DNA from: Lepidodermella squamata
Taxonomy: Eukaryota > Gastrotricha
Reading direction: 5' to 3'
NCBI GenBank assembly: GCA_047495785.1
Contig: JBLDXI010000042.1
Span: forward strand, 682,001 to 746,000
DNA length: 64,000 nucleotides
Both the position numbers and the translations under genes were made by a program. Positions 10,412 through 22,040 of the stretch are shown in pieces. Within the stretch, counting starts at the first letter, position 1, and each line of letters opens with the position of its first letter. The notes below the pieces were generated by a model. It searched no databases and was not told where the DNA came from. It saw only the letters and a program-made list of their open reading frames with translations.

Positions 10412-13150
10412 TAACGAATTTCACGAACAAAAAATCTGAAAAATAATTAATGATGGCGTCAGTTGCACGTCGGATGCTTTTAAAAGTTCAGATTCTTCTT
10501 TCCGAGACCATGATGAAACGCAATTATTATTATTATTCTGCGATTATTACGGACCTATATGCGAATAAATGCAAGTTTAGAAATTTGAGTCATCTTCAAT
10601 TTTTAAATTATATATCGAGTCCCCATTAATCTATGAAAATGTGTTAGGTCGGAGCAACATGATTAATTTTGTAATGCTCAATTTTCGGAACACAAAGCAA
10701 TCAGTCTAAACACACAGCTCCCGATTTGTCGCGGCGCTATAAGTAACGTGTATTATCGTGAGTTCACTTTTTCCTCATATAATTTCCTCATAATATAGAG
10801 TGATGATTTAAGCTGAACTTTTATGAGGGGTTTGATTTATCTTATTTATCTTTGGAAATGCGGATAGAAGTAAAAAATATAGGAATAATCCAGCTTGATA
10901 GGATTATCATTTCGTTTCCTGAAATCGCTTTCAAGCCCAAAACCTGACGGGGTCACTTCCTTCTTCATCTCTGAAAATTTAAATGATGGGGTAATTGAAT
11001 ATTCGAAGATGAATGCATTCTGCCATTGAAAATCTCGCTGATTTATTTTTACCTTGATATTACATATCTCTGCTGTCCTATATTATTACGGTATCAGTGG
11101 AAGCAAATTCCGAAACTTTATACCCCTGTTTTACCGTAACTCATGCTGGGAATGAGCGTAAATGACCTTATATCGCATACGAATTCCTCATGGAAAAATG
11201 GTGAAACGTGCTGAGTGCTGACTGAAACTTACTCTGCCGTTCCTCCAAAAATACTTTCCGAAAAACACGGATAATTCCAGTGTATAGAGCAAAGGAAGAT
11301 CCATCCACGATTTTGCGATTCGAAAACGGCCTATCGCCGATAAAATTGCGCGAAAATTGAAAATTTTACACATAAAAACAATGGAGGAGAAAAATTAAAA
11401 TGTATCAAAATTTTTATGGTGGAGTTTTTCACTCGGTATTCGAAATTAATTCGTTGCTATTACGAGATAGGAAGTTTCCTCTCTGATCAACTACGTTCTC
11501 TATGATCAAGATATAACAGATTAAAGTTTCGCTAAATAGAAAAATAGACAAATTTTTGCGCATCGCTATCTCCTCTTTGGTAGCGCTTAATTGAACAAGA
11601 TTTGCGTTGCCAAACTCGTGATGATTCGCCAAAAATAACCCTTTCAAAGTTAAGCATTAAACGCTCAATGCCGTTTTTCACAATGCGACTGAAAAATAAG
11701 CAGTTTTCAGGTCGATCACCAGTAATTAGTCGAAATAAAAAAAATCCATTTTAAAAAACGTGCTGACTTTTTGTAGAGACTGTTAGCATTGAATTTCCTC
11801 TCTTGTTATTCTGATCTCTATGATTCCGTGGGTGCGATACCCAACGGCGATTCGATTTCCATCCTAAATCGAAGCCAGGTCTCGAATCACTGGTGAGGAT
11901 CCTAAATCTCAAAATGGAAAACTTGGACATCACTTATCACAGTTTTCGTTCTCGTTTCCGGAATCCATAATGAGGGCATAAACATAACACAGGCAACAGG
12001 TGACTACATTCAAGATTAATCAATTGCTCGACAATTTTCAAAATTATTCGAAAATGTAATTAGCCATTCCAGTTAATCTGGCAAAGGCGTAGCTTGCCGC
12101 CTCGGCGCTCCGCTCAAAGGGTCACGGCCGCAACAGTCTGCCAATACAGAAAATATTACCTTACAAACAACGCAATATGCATAGCCGCTGAATTCGTATA
12201 AAATATCGCTAAACAACTGCGGGAAAAATGAGCAACAATTAGTTTACATCCTTTTATAACAGCAAATGAATTTGTAAGCAATTTTGAATTTTTCCTGAAA
12301 CATAGCGACTCGCAAATAATTTACAAAAATATAAAAAAATGTAATGAAAAATTAGCAGATTTGTAATCCGGTACAACTTTGAACATTTCACGCAATTAAG
12401 CTTTTCTCTGAAACCATGGGGATGTACCGCTTGGGAATTTTACTGAATATAGGCCTCGGTGAGATCTAACATTTTGCCAAGTTTCATCAACACCGTCTCT
12501 TCCTTGAAATTCCCGAAAAAAACAACGTTTTGGCCTACTTTGAAGTGTTGTCCTGCGATAACCGCAGCTGATATCCGCGCGCTCCAACTTAGCGAATTCA
12601 AGCTTATACTTTTTTGAATAAGTACCCAAAAAGGCACTGAGTCGGATGAATTAATCACCAAATTAGCTGCCAAATTTTGCGTCAGTCCCAGATTTGCTGA
12701 AAGACTCGGTCATTGCCGACACCATTTAAAATGTTAAAATCACATGGATTATTCTATACCAGCGTTTCCTGAACCGTGTCCTGAAGGACACCAGTGTCGA
12801 TAATTGTTCTATTGAACGATTTTTTATTTCATAGCGTGATTTTCAAGTAGAATTTCCTAGAATTTCCTAGAATTAGTCCTCATAGTCGGCGGAATATCGA
12901 TATTTTTTCTTCGGAAGCTTGACAATTGTGTTCCCACATGGTTGGTTATTTTTTGCTTCAATGGAAAATGTGATTCTCCTATGATTGAGGCTATTCCTGT
13001 ACAATACAGAAACACTTTTATTAAGATGGACTTTTTATTATCGCATTTTCCTATATGAATGGCGTACAAGATCACTTTTTCCCGCACTTTCTAGCTACGT
13101 TTCTCCGAGTTTTTAGCAAATACAGAGGAGAAAAGCAATCTCGGATTTAC
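10412..13150. other. Intergenic, mostly unassigned
   Basis: No complete gene was recognised. The minus-strand frame at 12440-12673 (GQHFKVGQNVVFFGNF) is protein-like and could be an exon of an unrecognised gene, but I found neither splice partner nor domain. Confidence 0.35.
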
Positions 13151-13630
13151 TCAGAATACAGAAACACTTTTCTTGTACGAATGACTGTATGAATCGAGGT
13201 TCCGCAGGATAGACATAGGATAGATAGGATAGGCGTCACCGATACGGCTGTCCCGGCCCGAAAACGAGACAGATGCCGTAGCATTGCCAATCGTCGGCAC
13301 CTCGCCACACGTATCGTCCTTTTTGCTCGATAGCACCGCCCTTAGGGCATAGGCTCGCCTAACAGGCTGGCCAAGGCTGGTATCAACCGCCCCGAGATTA
13401 GTCAGCTGTTCTTCGACGGTTGCGGCTAGGATAGGGATGGAAATGCAGTCGGCAATATCGCCGTATGAGAAGCCGTTTAATCGAGCCTGGTCTGCGTAGG
13501 GTACAATTCCGCCGTCCTCGAGAAGAGCGCCGTTGGAATAGAACAAGCCATAGGAATCTCCAGCTTCGACCCAGTATCGGTCATAGCCGGAGGGTGAAAC
13601 TCGAACTAGGCCAGTTTTGTTAACCAAAAC
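13151..13630 (-). CDS. Terminal exon of an unidentified probably secreted protein (159 aa)
   Basis: The exon begins after an acceptor (TTGAATTACAG above 13630) in phase 0 and is open for 160 codons to its stop. Composition is that of a folded extracellular protein, with tyrosine/glycine-rich strands (VSPSGYDRYWVEAGDSYGLF, NGFSYGDIADC) and two cysteines. I do not recognise the family. No upstream exon or signal peptide was found. Upstream sequence to 13806 is made of short TCCTATTCC-like repeats and then a transposon, so the 5' part of the gene may be gone. Confidence 0.4.
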   Translation of the reverse strand, partial: VLVNKTGLVRVSPSGYDRYWVEAGDSYGLFYSNGALLEDGGIVPYADQARLNGFSYGDIADCISIPILAATVEEQLTNLGAVDTSLGQPVRRAYALRAVLSSKKDDTCGEVPTIGNATASVSFSGRDSRIGDAYPIYPMSILRNLDSYSHSYKKSVSVF

Positions 13631-13805
13631 CTGTAATTCAAAAAGGATTAGGATTCAGTCCCTCCGATAATATCGAGAGTATTGTGTATCTTAGCTGAAC
13701 TTCCTATACCTGGAAGGTTAGGATTCAGATTTACAATCCAATATTCCTATCCCTAAACCTTCGCTTAATCCTATAACTTCGTTGATATCTATTCCTATTC
13801 CTATA

Positions 13806-14926
13806 CAGTGTGTCCGTCAAATAATATGAGCCTAAATATAGCATTTTAATTCTATGCACGAGGCGAAAAAAACGCAGCACTGAATGATAGTACAGCTATT
13901 GTTGTTCATTGCTGGAATAATATCAATTATTGCTCCGCCAAAATTTGTATATATTTAATCAAGATAAAGAACATTCTTCGAAACGAAAGCATTAGCTTCG
14001 GGATTTTCACCTGCGAGCTTTGTACATTACTAAAGTTTTGGGGACAACGAGTTGCCCTGAATATTCATGCAATAAGATCAAACGCGCAACAATGTCAACC
14101 TAATATCTGGAAAAAATATAACTATTTAACTGCGATTTAATAGCAAATTTTCTGATCCAATTCAGTTAAAACTGTTTGTACTAGCCATTGGACGTATTCT
14201 TGCGGGTATGTGAAATTCACGTATATAACGATTAGCCGATAGCGCCCCGGATGCTACACAAATTGGCGAAAGCGACATTACCCCTTTATTTCAAAACGCG
14301 GAACTTATTTCAAACAGATTACCAGGTCGTAATGGAAACTGCTTTAGTTGCTTTCATTGCATTTGTTGCATTTTTTGCATTTGTTGCATTTTATGCTTCA
14401 ACGGCAGTTATTAAATTAGACATGCAAGATTACGAAAAAATTTTAGAAAATGTCCCGCGGCTGTTGAAGACCCAAGTCGATGGGCAAGTCGATGTACGCG
14501 AAAAAGGGGAAACCCGATTCCAAAAAAGCGGTTTGTAAAACTGGCCATGGCCGAATTCAAAATGGCCCTTGCAAAACAAAAAACTGAAACGGCTGAGGGA
14601 GAAGATGATGATGACGGAGATAAACCTGATAGTTAAGATCATTTTTAAAGGCGCGGCTTGTTAAGAGGAAAATATGAGCATTCCTGATGGTCAGAACATC
14701 ACCTTCTCTATCACCTGAAAGAATTATGACGAAGAAAGTTTAATCATCAACACTAGCTGATGCATACAAATTTTAACTAGCAGTAGTTAATAAAGCACTA
14801 CTACATTTCATTGGCGTATTATTTTTTGCATCTCATGAAAAAAATGAGACGACAGATCTGGCACGCGCCACGCTTGCTGTTGCTTTTGGACTATAAATAG
14901 CCTCATATTATTTGACGGACACACTG
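13806..14926. mobile_element. TIR transposon, 1.12 kb, TA target site
   Basis: Perfect 25-bp inverted ends (CAGTGTGTCCGTCAAATAAT...) are flanked by TA at 13804-13805 and 14927-14928, as in Tc1/mariner elements. No DDE transposase was found. It carries a coding-like frame at 14251-14538 with a strongly hydrophobic segment (ALVAFIAFVAFFAFVAFYA) that continues after a one-base frame change into a lysine/acid-rich tail (14500-14635). This may be captured or degenerate coding sequence. Confidence 0.7.
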
Positions 14927-15000
14927 TAATTCCTATTGTTTCTATAATTCCCAGCCACCCTGTCATTCTCGTCAGATTCTCGTCAGAATTACCCGTGTTT

Positions 15001-15654
15001 TCCGGCCTTGAAGCTATTCCATGTCCTACCCTCGAATGTGACGGCAAGTTGGAGCCTGTCAACATTGACAAAAAATACAGGCATCCGCTCAAAAGTACAA
15101 CAGATCCGCCATTGGTAGCCGAGTGCAGTCAATGCAAGTGTTCCGCAACAAATCAAGCTGTCATTGAGAAGGTGATTGCTGACGCCGAAACCAAATTGAC
15201 GGACGCTGAGCTCAAGCTCACTTCCTAGCAGCATGTGCTAAAGTGTCGCTTAGAGAATCGTGGTTTCTCCAGTATTACGAGCGTACGAGTGATTCAAATG
15301 ACTAGGTCTCTGCTTATCGATCAGTGTCATCACTATTACCACGTACCGTCGTGTGTAAAGGGCAAACAATCAACACGGTGTCGATATCCATTTTTCAAAG
15401 CGCTTGTCTTCAACGCTGGATTCGACGAGCAGGGCACCTATAAGAACCGGCGTACCATTGGAAATCAATGGGTAAACGATTTCATTTCCTTGTGGCGAGA
15501 AATTTTCCACTTCAATATGGATGCGAGAATTTTGTTCGGTGGTCATAGCATTCAGGTCTCATGTCATGATTTATGTGGAAATCGCGCAAATTCGTTTCAT
15601 TTAGGCTATATGGTATGCCTTAAAATATATTTTAAAGCATCACAACATGCTTGA
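15001..15654 (+). pseudogene. Helitron N-terminal/Rep-proximal coding remnants
   Basis: Two adjacent frames. The first (15001-15228) is cysteine-rich and ends with a helical EKVIADAETKLTDAELKL tail. The second (15235-15654) has the H.H..SC......CR..FF arrangement that precedes the helicase in Helitron proteins. They are separated by a stop and lack a start, so they are remnants. The assignment rests on this motif and on the helicase pieces downstream. Confidence 0.5.
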
Positions 15655-16262
15655 CAATGCCGCTATAATCGACCTCGCATATGGCAGAAGATTGCAGCGA
15701 GAACAGCAATTTGCGCTACTGAAAACGCCTGAACAAATATCTCTGGGCAGATTTAAATCGCTGGCTCATGCAACCACAGGTGTTATAGAGGTACATTTTT
15801 ATCTAACTGTTTCCAATTTTACACTTCACTGTGTTGGACTGAATATTCCCCGGTCACATTTGTGAATGATACCTATTTTTATAACAACTTTTTATATCAC
15901 TTGTGTAAATAGTTAATGGCTTCAGTTAATGAGTTTGATGAATTTCATCGCTTATTTTTGTGGCCATTTTTGACACCGCGCTTGGACCGGGAACAAATTT
16001 TATTGCCTAGCAATAGTTAAATTAGCCACACTTCCTACTTCCTACTTCGAATAACTCAAAATAACGCGGCCCCACGACCCTGCAAAGATTAAGGACGTAA
16101 ACCTAGAATGTGAATTCAAATGTCATTTATGAAAACTTAGTACTTTAAATAGGAAAACGCAGCCGTTTGGCTGGGAGTAATAGAGCGGTCCACCCATTGG
16201 TCATAGGTCATACGTCATACGAGTAGTTGTTCATGCCTGTTTTATAAGTGCGATATTTAGAC

Positions 16263-16548
16263 ATTCCTCCCGCAGCATCCCGCAGTTTGTTCACGTGATG
16301 CGGGACTGCGGGATGACTGCGGGACTGCGGGATAAGGGTGCGGGATAAGCTATATCCCACCCGGCCCACCCTACAAACATGATTTTTTGCCAGTATCAAT
16401 GAGTAAGCATTCATCTTCTCGCAAAATCATTAACATATGCACACTATTTTTTGTATGGGAGAATGCAGAGAAATTTTTATCACGCTGCAATACACGTGGA
16501 CGTCCACATGATGAACTGCGGGATGTGCGGGATGACTGCGGGAGGAAT
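16263..16548. mobile_element. Small TIR element built of TGCGGGA units
   Basis: Inverted ends ATTCCTCCCGCAG / CTGCGGGAGGAAT enclose 286 bp. Both arms are made of repeated TGCGGGA/TCCCGCA heptamers, with CACGTGATG and CATGATGAA inside. It lies between the Rep-side and helicase-side Helitron pieces. No clear target duplication. Confidence 0.6.
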
Positions 16549-16630
16549 TCGTATATTTGCATTAGGCATTTGATGTCATGTTGGCTACCTTCTGTAAATA
16601 CTTATTCTTTTGTAGATTGCTGGTACGTTA

Positions 16631-18240
16631 ATGGCTCACTACATATTTCGAAATGCGGGGGCTTATTTTTCCTGCGAGTTCGAGCCACTTTTGCTCGTGC
16701 AAGGATTATCGCTCATGCTGTCTGAAGAAATAGAGGGCCAAATTACGAAAAATGGCGAGTCATGTGTCATAGTATCAGCTATTCATAATTACATGCATCG
16801 ACCAAATTCCATGGAAAATCTTTGCTGGTACGACTTCACTTCCTTGTTTCGGCGAGTTCAACTGAAGTCGGCTTCAAACTTCAACCAGCATGAGTCGATT
16901 GAAACGGAAAATGACTCGTCTGAGAAGAGCGGAGAGGAAGATGAAACTCTTCTTGACGGTAGTGACAAAAAACAGTCTTCTTCGCGCTCTGAAGTTCACA
17001 AATTTCGCACGAGCCATCCAAATTTCAACAAATTTTGCCTCAAGAAGAGGTCAATGCCTGCTGTCCCTAGACTGGTCGGCACTCGCTTGCCAGATAACCG
17101 AAACCTGAATGAAAATCCAGTAGCTGCTGAGCTATACTACCGTTGTGTCCTGCTACTATATTGCAATTTTCGAGATCCAAACCAGTTTCTGCAAGAACAG
17201 TCGGCTGCAAATTGTTTTCGAACTTGGATGAAAGGGAAGCCGTCGAATTTGTGGAGACTCTCGTTGCATCAAGAGTTTTACCTTGGCCTAGAAGCTTCGG
17301 ATGAATACAAACATCAGCTGGCGGAAGAAGATCTGAGTGATGCAGCAGAAGATGAAGACATCGACTTCGATGCTTTCAACAAACAGCGCCACGATGAAAC
17401 AGAGGAATACTTCGCAGCAACAAATATCAGCTACGAGGAAATGTTAGCAGCAATGGAAGAACAAGAGGATGGCGAGTTCGAAAATGCCATATCCCATCAT
17501 TTACAGAGTGAAATAAGAGATATCGTCAAGCTGATATCTCCAGAGTCTTCACCGTCGCCCGCTTGTTCGAAATCCAAAGACCGTACTCTAGTTTCGTCTG
17601 TAAATGGGCGAGATTTGCAAGTTTTCGAAGACCACATCAAAGCTCATAAACAAATTTCAGCAAGTGACCCTGTTCCTCAACAGTATCGACATTTGTTTGA
17701 AGTAGAAGCAGCGGCCGAGGTTATGTTGGAACGCTTTAACAGCGCAATTCAGTTTTGTGATTATTCCCAACAGCATTTAGTGCAAGAAAACCAATCTTTT
17801 GTACCATTCCCGTCTATCGCTACCATTTCGCAACGCCTGAATCTTAATGAACTCCAGCATCTGGCCTTTTTAATGATCGCTATTCCATTACTGAGCTTAA
17901 TTTGCAACGTTGACTGTACAGAATACGCATCGTTAATCGGTGATGGCAGCCCATTCTTTGTTTATGGCTCAGCAGGTAATTGCGCTTTTTGGATAACATT
18001 ATAGATTTCCGGCTGTCTTTCCACAGGTACCGGTAAATCTTTGCTGGTTAAAGCACTCATGGAGTTCGTAGTGGGATGGGGTATGCCTAACTGTATTGCA
18101 ACGATGGCAACAACTGGTTTTGCGGCTTCGCAATTGGAAGGATCCACCCAACACCATGGAGTTGGCTTGCCCGCAATTGGAAATCAGCTCCCGCAATCGA
18201 TAACAGACCCATCTCCTGACCTCCTTCGAAGTTTCAATGG
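16631..18240 (+). pseudogene. Helitron Pif1-like helicase, N-terminal part with Walker A
   Basis: Open from 16631 to 17975, then a 51-nt intron (GTAATTGCG...TTTCCACAG), then coding from 18027. The splice restores the Walker A loop FFVYGSAG-TGKSLL, which is otherwise cut by a stop. Downstream come ATTGFAASQLEGSTQHH, matching motif Ia/GSTxH of Pif1 helicases. An acidic linker (AAEDEDIDFDAF) lies before the ATPase core. Coding sequence ends at about 18240 where a reverse-oriented LINE begins; the Walker B segment is missing. The intron in a transposon helicase has the same size as host introns here. Confidence 0.65.
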
Positions 18241-18270
18241 AGGGTTAATTTCAATCCATTCTCTCATCAA

Positions 18271-18301
<31 letters not shown>

Positions 18302-19110
18302 TTATTTCGAAAAATAAATTCATCAGGGGAATTAAGCAGTAAAAAAGATTCGAGGATACAGAACCGTATACTCTGAACCGTATAGTAGTCAATATGATAG
18401 CGTATAGAACAGTCAAGAGGAGAGTCAACATATATCAAAATCATAGAGAAATTAGGTAGAAAATGTATTTAAATTTAGTTGTCGAGAGTGCAGTGTTTAG
18501 AAAAGTCAAGTTTACATATTTTTTATTTAAAAAATTTAAGATTGGAACCGAAATTGTCCGTGGACGGAAACACATAGGCAGGCAATTCATTCCAAATGGG
18601 TAAAACACGATTTAAAAAATAGTTGGCAAAAAGAGGAGAGGTAGCATTGCGGTATCGACCATCAGGTCGTCGATATCTAAGGCGATGAGTATGACCGCGA
18701 GTTATTGTCTCAAGAGGCTCGATATAAAAGGAGATTGACGGATCGATAGCTTTGTAGTAAACTTTGTATAAAAGGGCGAGATCTAAAATAATGCGACATT
18801 TTTCCAAAGAATCCAGTTTGAGAATTAGAAGCCTTTGTTTATAAGAAGGGCGGTTGAGATCGTGCGAAGAGAAGCCTAAAGCACGGCGAGTAAAATATTT
18901 TTGAACATTTTCAATGAGTTCAATATCGCCTTTTTTGTAAGGAGACCAAATCGAAGGAAGGTATTCGAGTAGAGGCCTAGAATAGACTCGATAAGCCCAT
19001 GTGAGAACGGAAGGCGACTGCCCATGAAAGGCTCTAAGAATAGCGTTGACACAGTTATAAGCTTTGGTAACAATAGTATTAAAATGAGGGCGGAACGTGA
19101 GATCATCCCA
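18271..19110 (-). mobile_element. 5'-truncated LINE, CR1/jockey-like reverse transcriptase C-terminus
   Basis: Minus-strand frame 18523-19110 (195 codons plus stop) reads as the thumb/C-terminal end of a non-LTR retrotransposon reverse transcriptase: WDDLTFRPHFNTIVTKAYN, then YSRPLLEYLPSIWSP, RTILDL-type CRIILDLALLYKVYYK, and the final FLNRVLPIWNELP. After the stop is a 220-bp 3' UTR and an (AAT)n tail at 18271-18302, as in LINEs ending in a short microsatellite. The 5' part is missing. It sits inside the Helitron helicase in opposite orientation, where it replaces or separates the Walker B region. Confidence 0.75.
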
Positions 19111-19336
19111 GTTTCAGTTATATCTTTCATTCAGTTATATCTGTTAGAGTAATAGCGTCCATCTGCATTGTAGTAAATCTACGGAATATTCTACGTTGCA
19201 AAGTTGAATCGCATAAGCGCACGATAAAATGGAAAACGCGTTAGATAAAAGCTGAATTATTTGAAACCATAGCCCCGTTATTTTCTCCCCATATCTTAGT
19301 CCATAGTGAACATAATTTTCAGTTATGTTTTTACAG

Positions 19337-19951
19337 ATTCAAGAACATTTGCCCGCTGGCTGGACGCGCTGAAAATGCTAACTGAAACGCCTGCCAATAA
19401 GCCTTGGCCTAACATTCTCATCGTCATCCTAGGAGATCACTTTCAACTACCTCCTTGCAATGCACCGCCTCTTTACAGAAATACGACAGTGGAAGGAAAA
19501 TCCCTGTCAGCTACAGCACTTAGTGGCTACGAACGCTATATGACCATCTCGCGCATTTGTTATTTGGAGGAACAGCTGCGTTTTGGTAAAGATCCAGAGT
19601 GGGGTTGCCTTTTGGCCTTAGCTCGACTTGGCATCTGGACCGAAGAAATGAAGGCTCTCTTGCGATCCAGAACTGGACAATTATTGCCGAGTCGAGATTT
19701 GAAAAAATATATCGCAGGCAAAATGCCTATTGTCGTCTTTCCTGACAATGCCTCTCGACACTCCTTCAATTTGCTCATGTTGCAGAACTTCGCGAATTCA
19801 GGAACCAAGATCCATAAAATCCCTGGCATGGTTCGACCCGTGGTGTCTCGAAAAACGTCTTCAAGAAAGAATAATGTTGACTTGGCCTCCATTTTTGACC
19901 TGCCGGACAATTGCACACAGAACGTGCCTGCAACGTTATATGTGTTTGAAG
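19337..19951 (+). pseudogene. Helitron Pif1-like helicase, middle part
   Basis: Begins after an acceptor (GTTTTTACAG) and runs to a donor (GAAG|GTGACT). It contains ILIVILGDHFQLPPC, the GDxxQLPP motif III of Pif1/RecD-type helicases, followed by ISRICYLEEQLRF (L..Q.R). The segment preceding it (Walker B, DE) is absent because of the LINE insertion region. Confidence 0.65.
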
Positions 19952-20112
19952 GTGACTTTCATTACATGATAATTTCATTTAAAATGTTTGGCAAATTACA
20001 ATTCGCGATTTCGAAGACCCTTTAACATAGCAGTTTTGCTAGCGAAACTTCGCAAATAAGCGCAACGTTTGTAAACGCCATAGGCGCCAGATTTTGTGAT
20101 CAGCATCAAGTA

Positions 20113-20607
20113 CCGCATTTTATCGAATAGTATCCTGGGATATTATTTTTTTCCGAACTCGAAAAGCAGTAAAAAAAATCAGGCTATTATTCGAGGGGGC
20201 TTTTATTCAAGGCAGGCTATTATTTATCCTAAAACGTCAAATCCTCACTTCAACATACATTTTTCGTCAATTTTAGGTTGAATATATTCCTCTTTGTCGC
20301 TGTAATTAAGCTTAAATGCACTGTAGTTTCTTCCTCGCTGTCGCAGGTTCTCTTCTCTACGTCTAAATTGTCTTTTGGCACGCTAGCCACCTCTCCCATT
20401 CTTTCTACATTAGCTGATCATACTATACCTATTGTTATTACTATATGGAATGTGGCTATTATTCGAGGTGGGCTATTATTACCCTTTGGACCCAATATTA
20501 GGATGAATTTTTTTGGCTATTATTATTTGAGTATTATTATTGAATTTATTATTATTATTTATTAGGGGGTTATTATTTGAGGTTGGATACAATTCGATAA
20601 AATACGG
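20113..20607. mobile_element. MITE with CCG(C/T)ATTTTATCGAAT ends, TA target site
   Basis: Inverted ends of about 25 bp are flanked by TA at 20111-20112 and 20608-20609. The interior is rich in GGCTATTATT and GAGGGGG motifs. Shorter relatives lie at 41715-41900 and, with related CCGTA ends, at 63237-63674. It is located in an intron or gap between helicase pieces. Confidence 0.65.
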
Positions 20608-20849
20608 TAGTTACAAAAGTAAACAAATCAAGGAAATTGTTGATTCCTACGTAAATCTCGATTCCTACTCACCTAATTACTTAATAATCACTTGAGAAAT
20701 TTTAAACTCGGAAATTCCAGCACAGCCGGAACTGGATTAGAGTTCGAATATGGTCATTATAATTCATTATGGTAAAAAATAATCAAATTCGCAAGAAACT
20801 GAAAAATCAAATTCCATTATATCGTACTTCTACTTTCTTCTTCGTTCAG

Positions 20850-21460
20850 GCATGCCAGTTCGCATCAAAAAGAACATATGTGTTGCCAAAGGCGCTGCCA
20901 ATGGTACAGAAGGCACCATCCAAAGCATTCAATGGCAAAAGGGGACTCGTTTTGCGTAGAGTGGCTGTTTTCTCATTCCCAACAAACCGCCTCTCAATAT
21001 ATTTGTCGATATTTGTACCACAGCCAATAGTTGCTTCAAGTATCCTGGTCTTCCAACGCATTTTCCCAATACGGTAATGCCAATCTGTCAAACAAAAGTC
21101 TCTTTTGAATACAGCGAAAGAAGTTTTACCGTGGAAAATTGGCCTTTAGTACCTGCCTTCGCTTGTACTATTTATGGCGTTCAAGGTCTCACCTGTGATG
21201 CGCTAGTTGCAACACATCCTCGGCCATCACATTTTCAGCTTGCGCATCATAGTAGCCTATTCACTATGCTGTCACGCATCACCACTCGCCACGGTATCTG
21301 GCTTATCGATGCTTTATCCGAAGCCGACTTCCAGTTTTTTCGCCCATTAGAAATGATACTGCAAGAAGACGCTCGGCTTCAACGACTGGCAGCAGAATAC
21401 CGCAACTTGTTCCAGCTAGCTCTTGAGGAATTGGGTGGTATTCCCATATCTTCGAATTGA
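20850..21460 (+). pseudogene. Helitron Pif1-like helicase, C-terminal part
   Basis: Starts after acceptor TTCGTTCAG with MPVRIKKNICVAKGAANG and TEGTIQ, matching the G.PV.L..N....G..NG.. segment of Pif1. A frame change occurs at 20950-20975. The last part carries PLVPAFACTIYGVQGLTCDA, equivalent to the helicase motif with QG, then a C-terminal tail ending at 21460. Confidence 0.65.
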
Positions 21461-22040
21461 GGCATCGTTGGGCCTAACCAAATACTTACAGCAACCTCAA
21501 ATTACCGCGCGTGTTTAATTACCTAATTACTTGCTTTCATTCAATGGCACGTGACTTGATGATAAATAAAATACCATTGGATCTTTCAAATTCACTTTTG
21601 CATTAAGTTGATTATTTACATTTATTATTGGCGAGTTACAGAATTATTCCTCATCCCCCAATCATACATCGAGGATGGTGGTGGTGGTGATGGTGGAAAG
21701 TGTCGCTCTGTAATGCCCGGTGATAACATATTCACATAGAAAACTGAGGGTTTCACCCGGCGCTCCTTCTTCGACCGCAGGGAGGAGTAGGATAAGGAAT
21801 GAAACTCGGCGGTGATTTAGGTGGAAACATCAATTTCAAATGTTATCTAATACAGTAGAAGCTGTATAATCCAGACACCATCGGTCGCGGAAAATTTGTC
21901 CGCATTAGCGCGCTGTCCGCATTGGGCGATCCCCCATATTCCAAGGCGCCCCTTGAAACGGCCTCAGCGGACAGGATTAGGCCCCCTTTTACGCGCAGGT
22001 ACTGTTTGCTTTCTAATTAGCGCGCTCTTTAATTAGATAC
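21461..22040. other. Intergenic with possible pogo-like terminus
   Basis: No gene. A GGT/GAT-rich microsatellite lies at about 21673-21700. The stretch from 21854 (CAGTAGAAGCTGTATAATCC, then CGGACA-like sequence) resembles pogo/Tigger terminal sequence; no opposite end was found. Confidence 0.4.

Larger units (their letters stand above)
15001..21460 (+). mobile_element. Decayed Helitron/Helentron
   Basis: Plus-strand coding pieces in order: a Cys-rich segment (15001-15228: CPTLECDGKL, ECSQCKC); a region typical of Helitron proteins just N-terminal to the helicase (15300-15560: HHYYHVPSC, then a downstream STRCRYPFF, then an asparagine/arginine-rich tract); the SAIHNYMHRP...WYDF segment (16770-16860); and a Pif1-like helicase in several pieces. 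The HUH catalytic block was not located, and the terminal TC/CTRR ends and hairpin were not found. The copy is dead: it is split by a TIR element (16263-16548), a LINE (18271-19110) and a MITE (20113-20607), and has frame changes. Confidence 0.65.

Noticed and set aside
16258-16550. TGCGGGA repeats as a possible CRISPR array
   Set aside because: The units are 7 bp, not separated by unique spacers, and lie in inverted arms of a small TIR element in a eukaryotic genome.
18184-18444. Open frames through the ATT-rich stretch
   Set aside because: They are low-complexity translations of the LINE (AAT)n tail.
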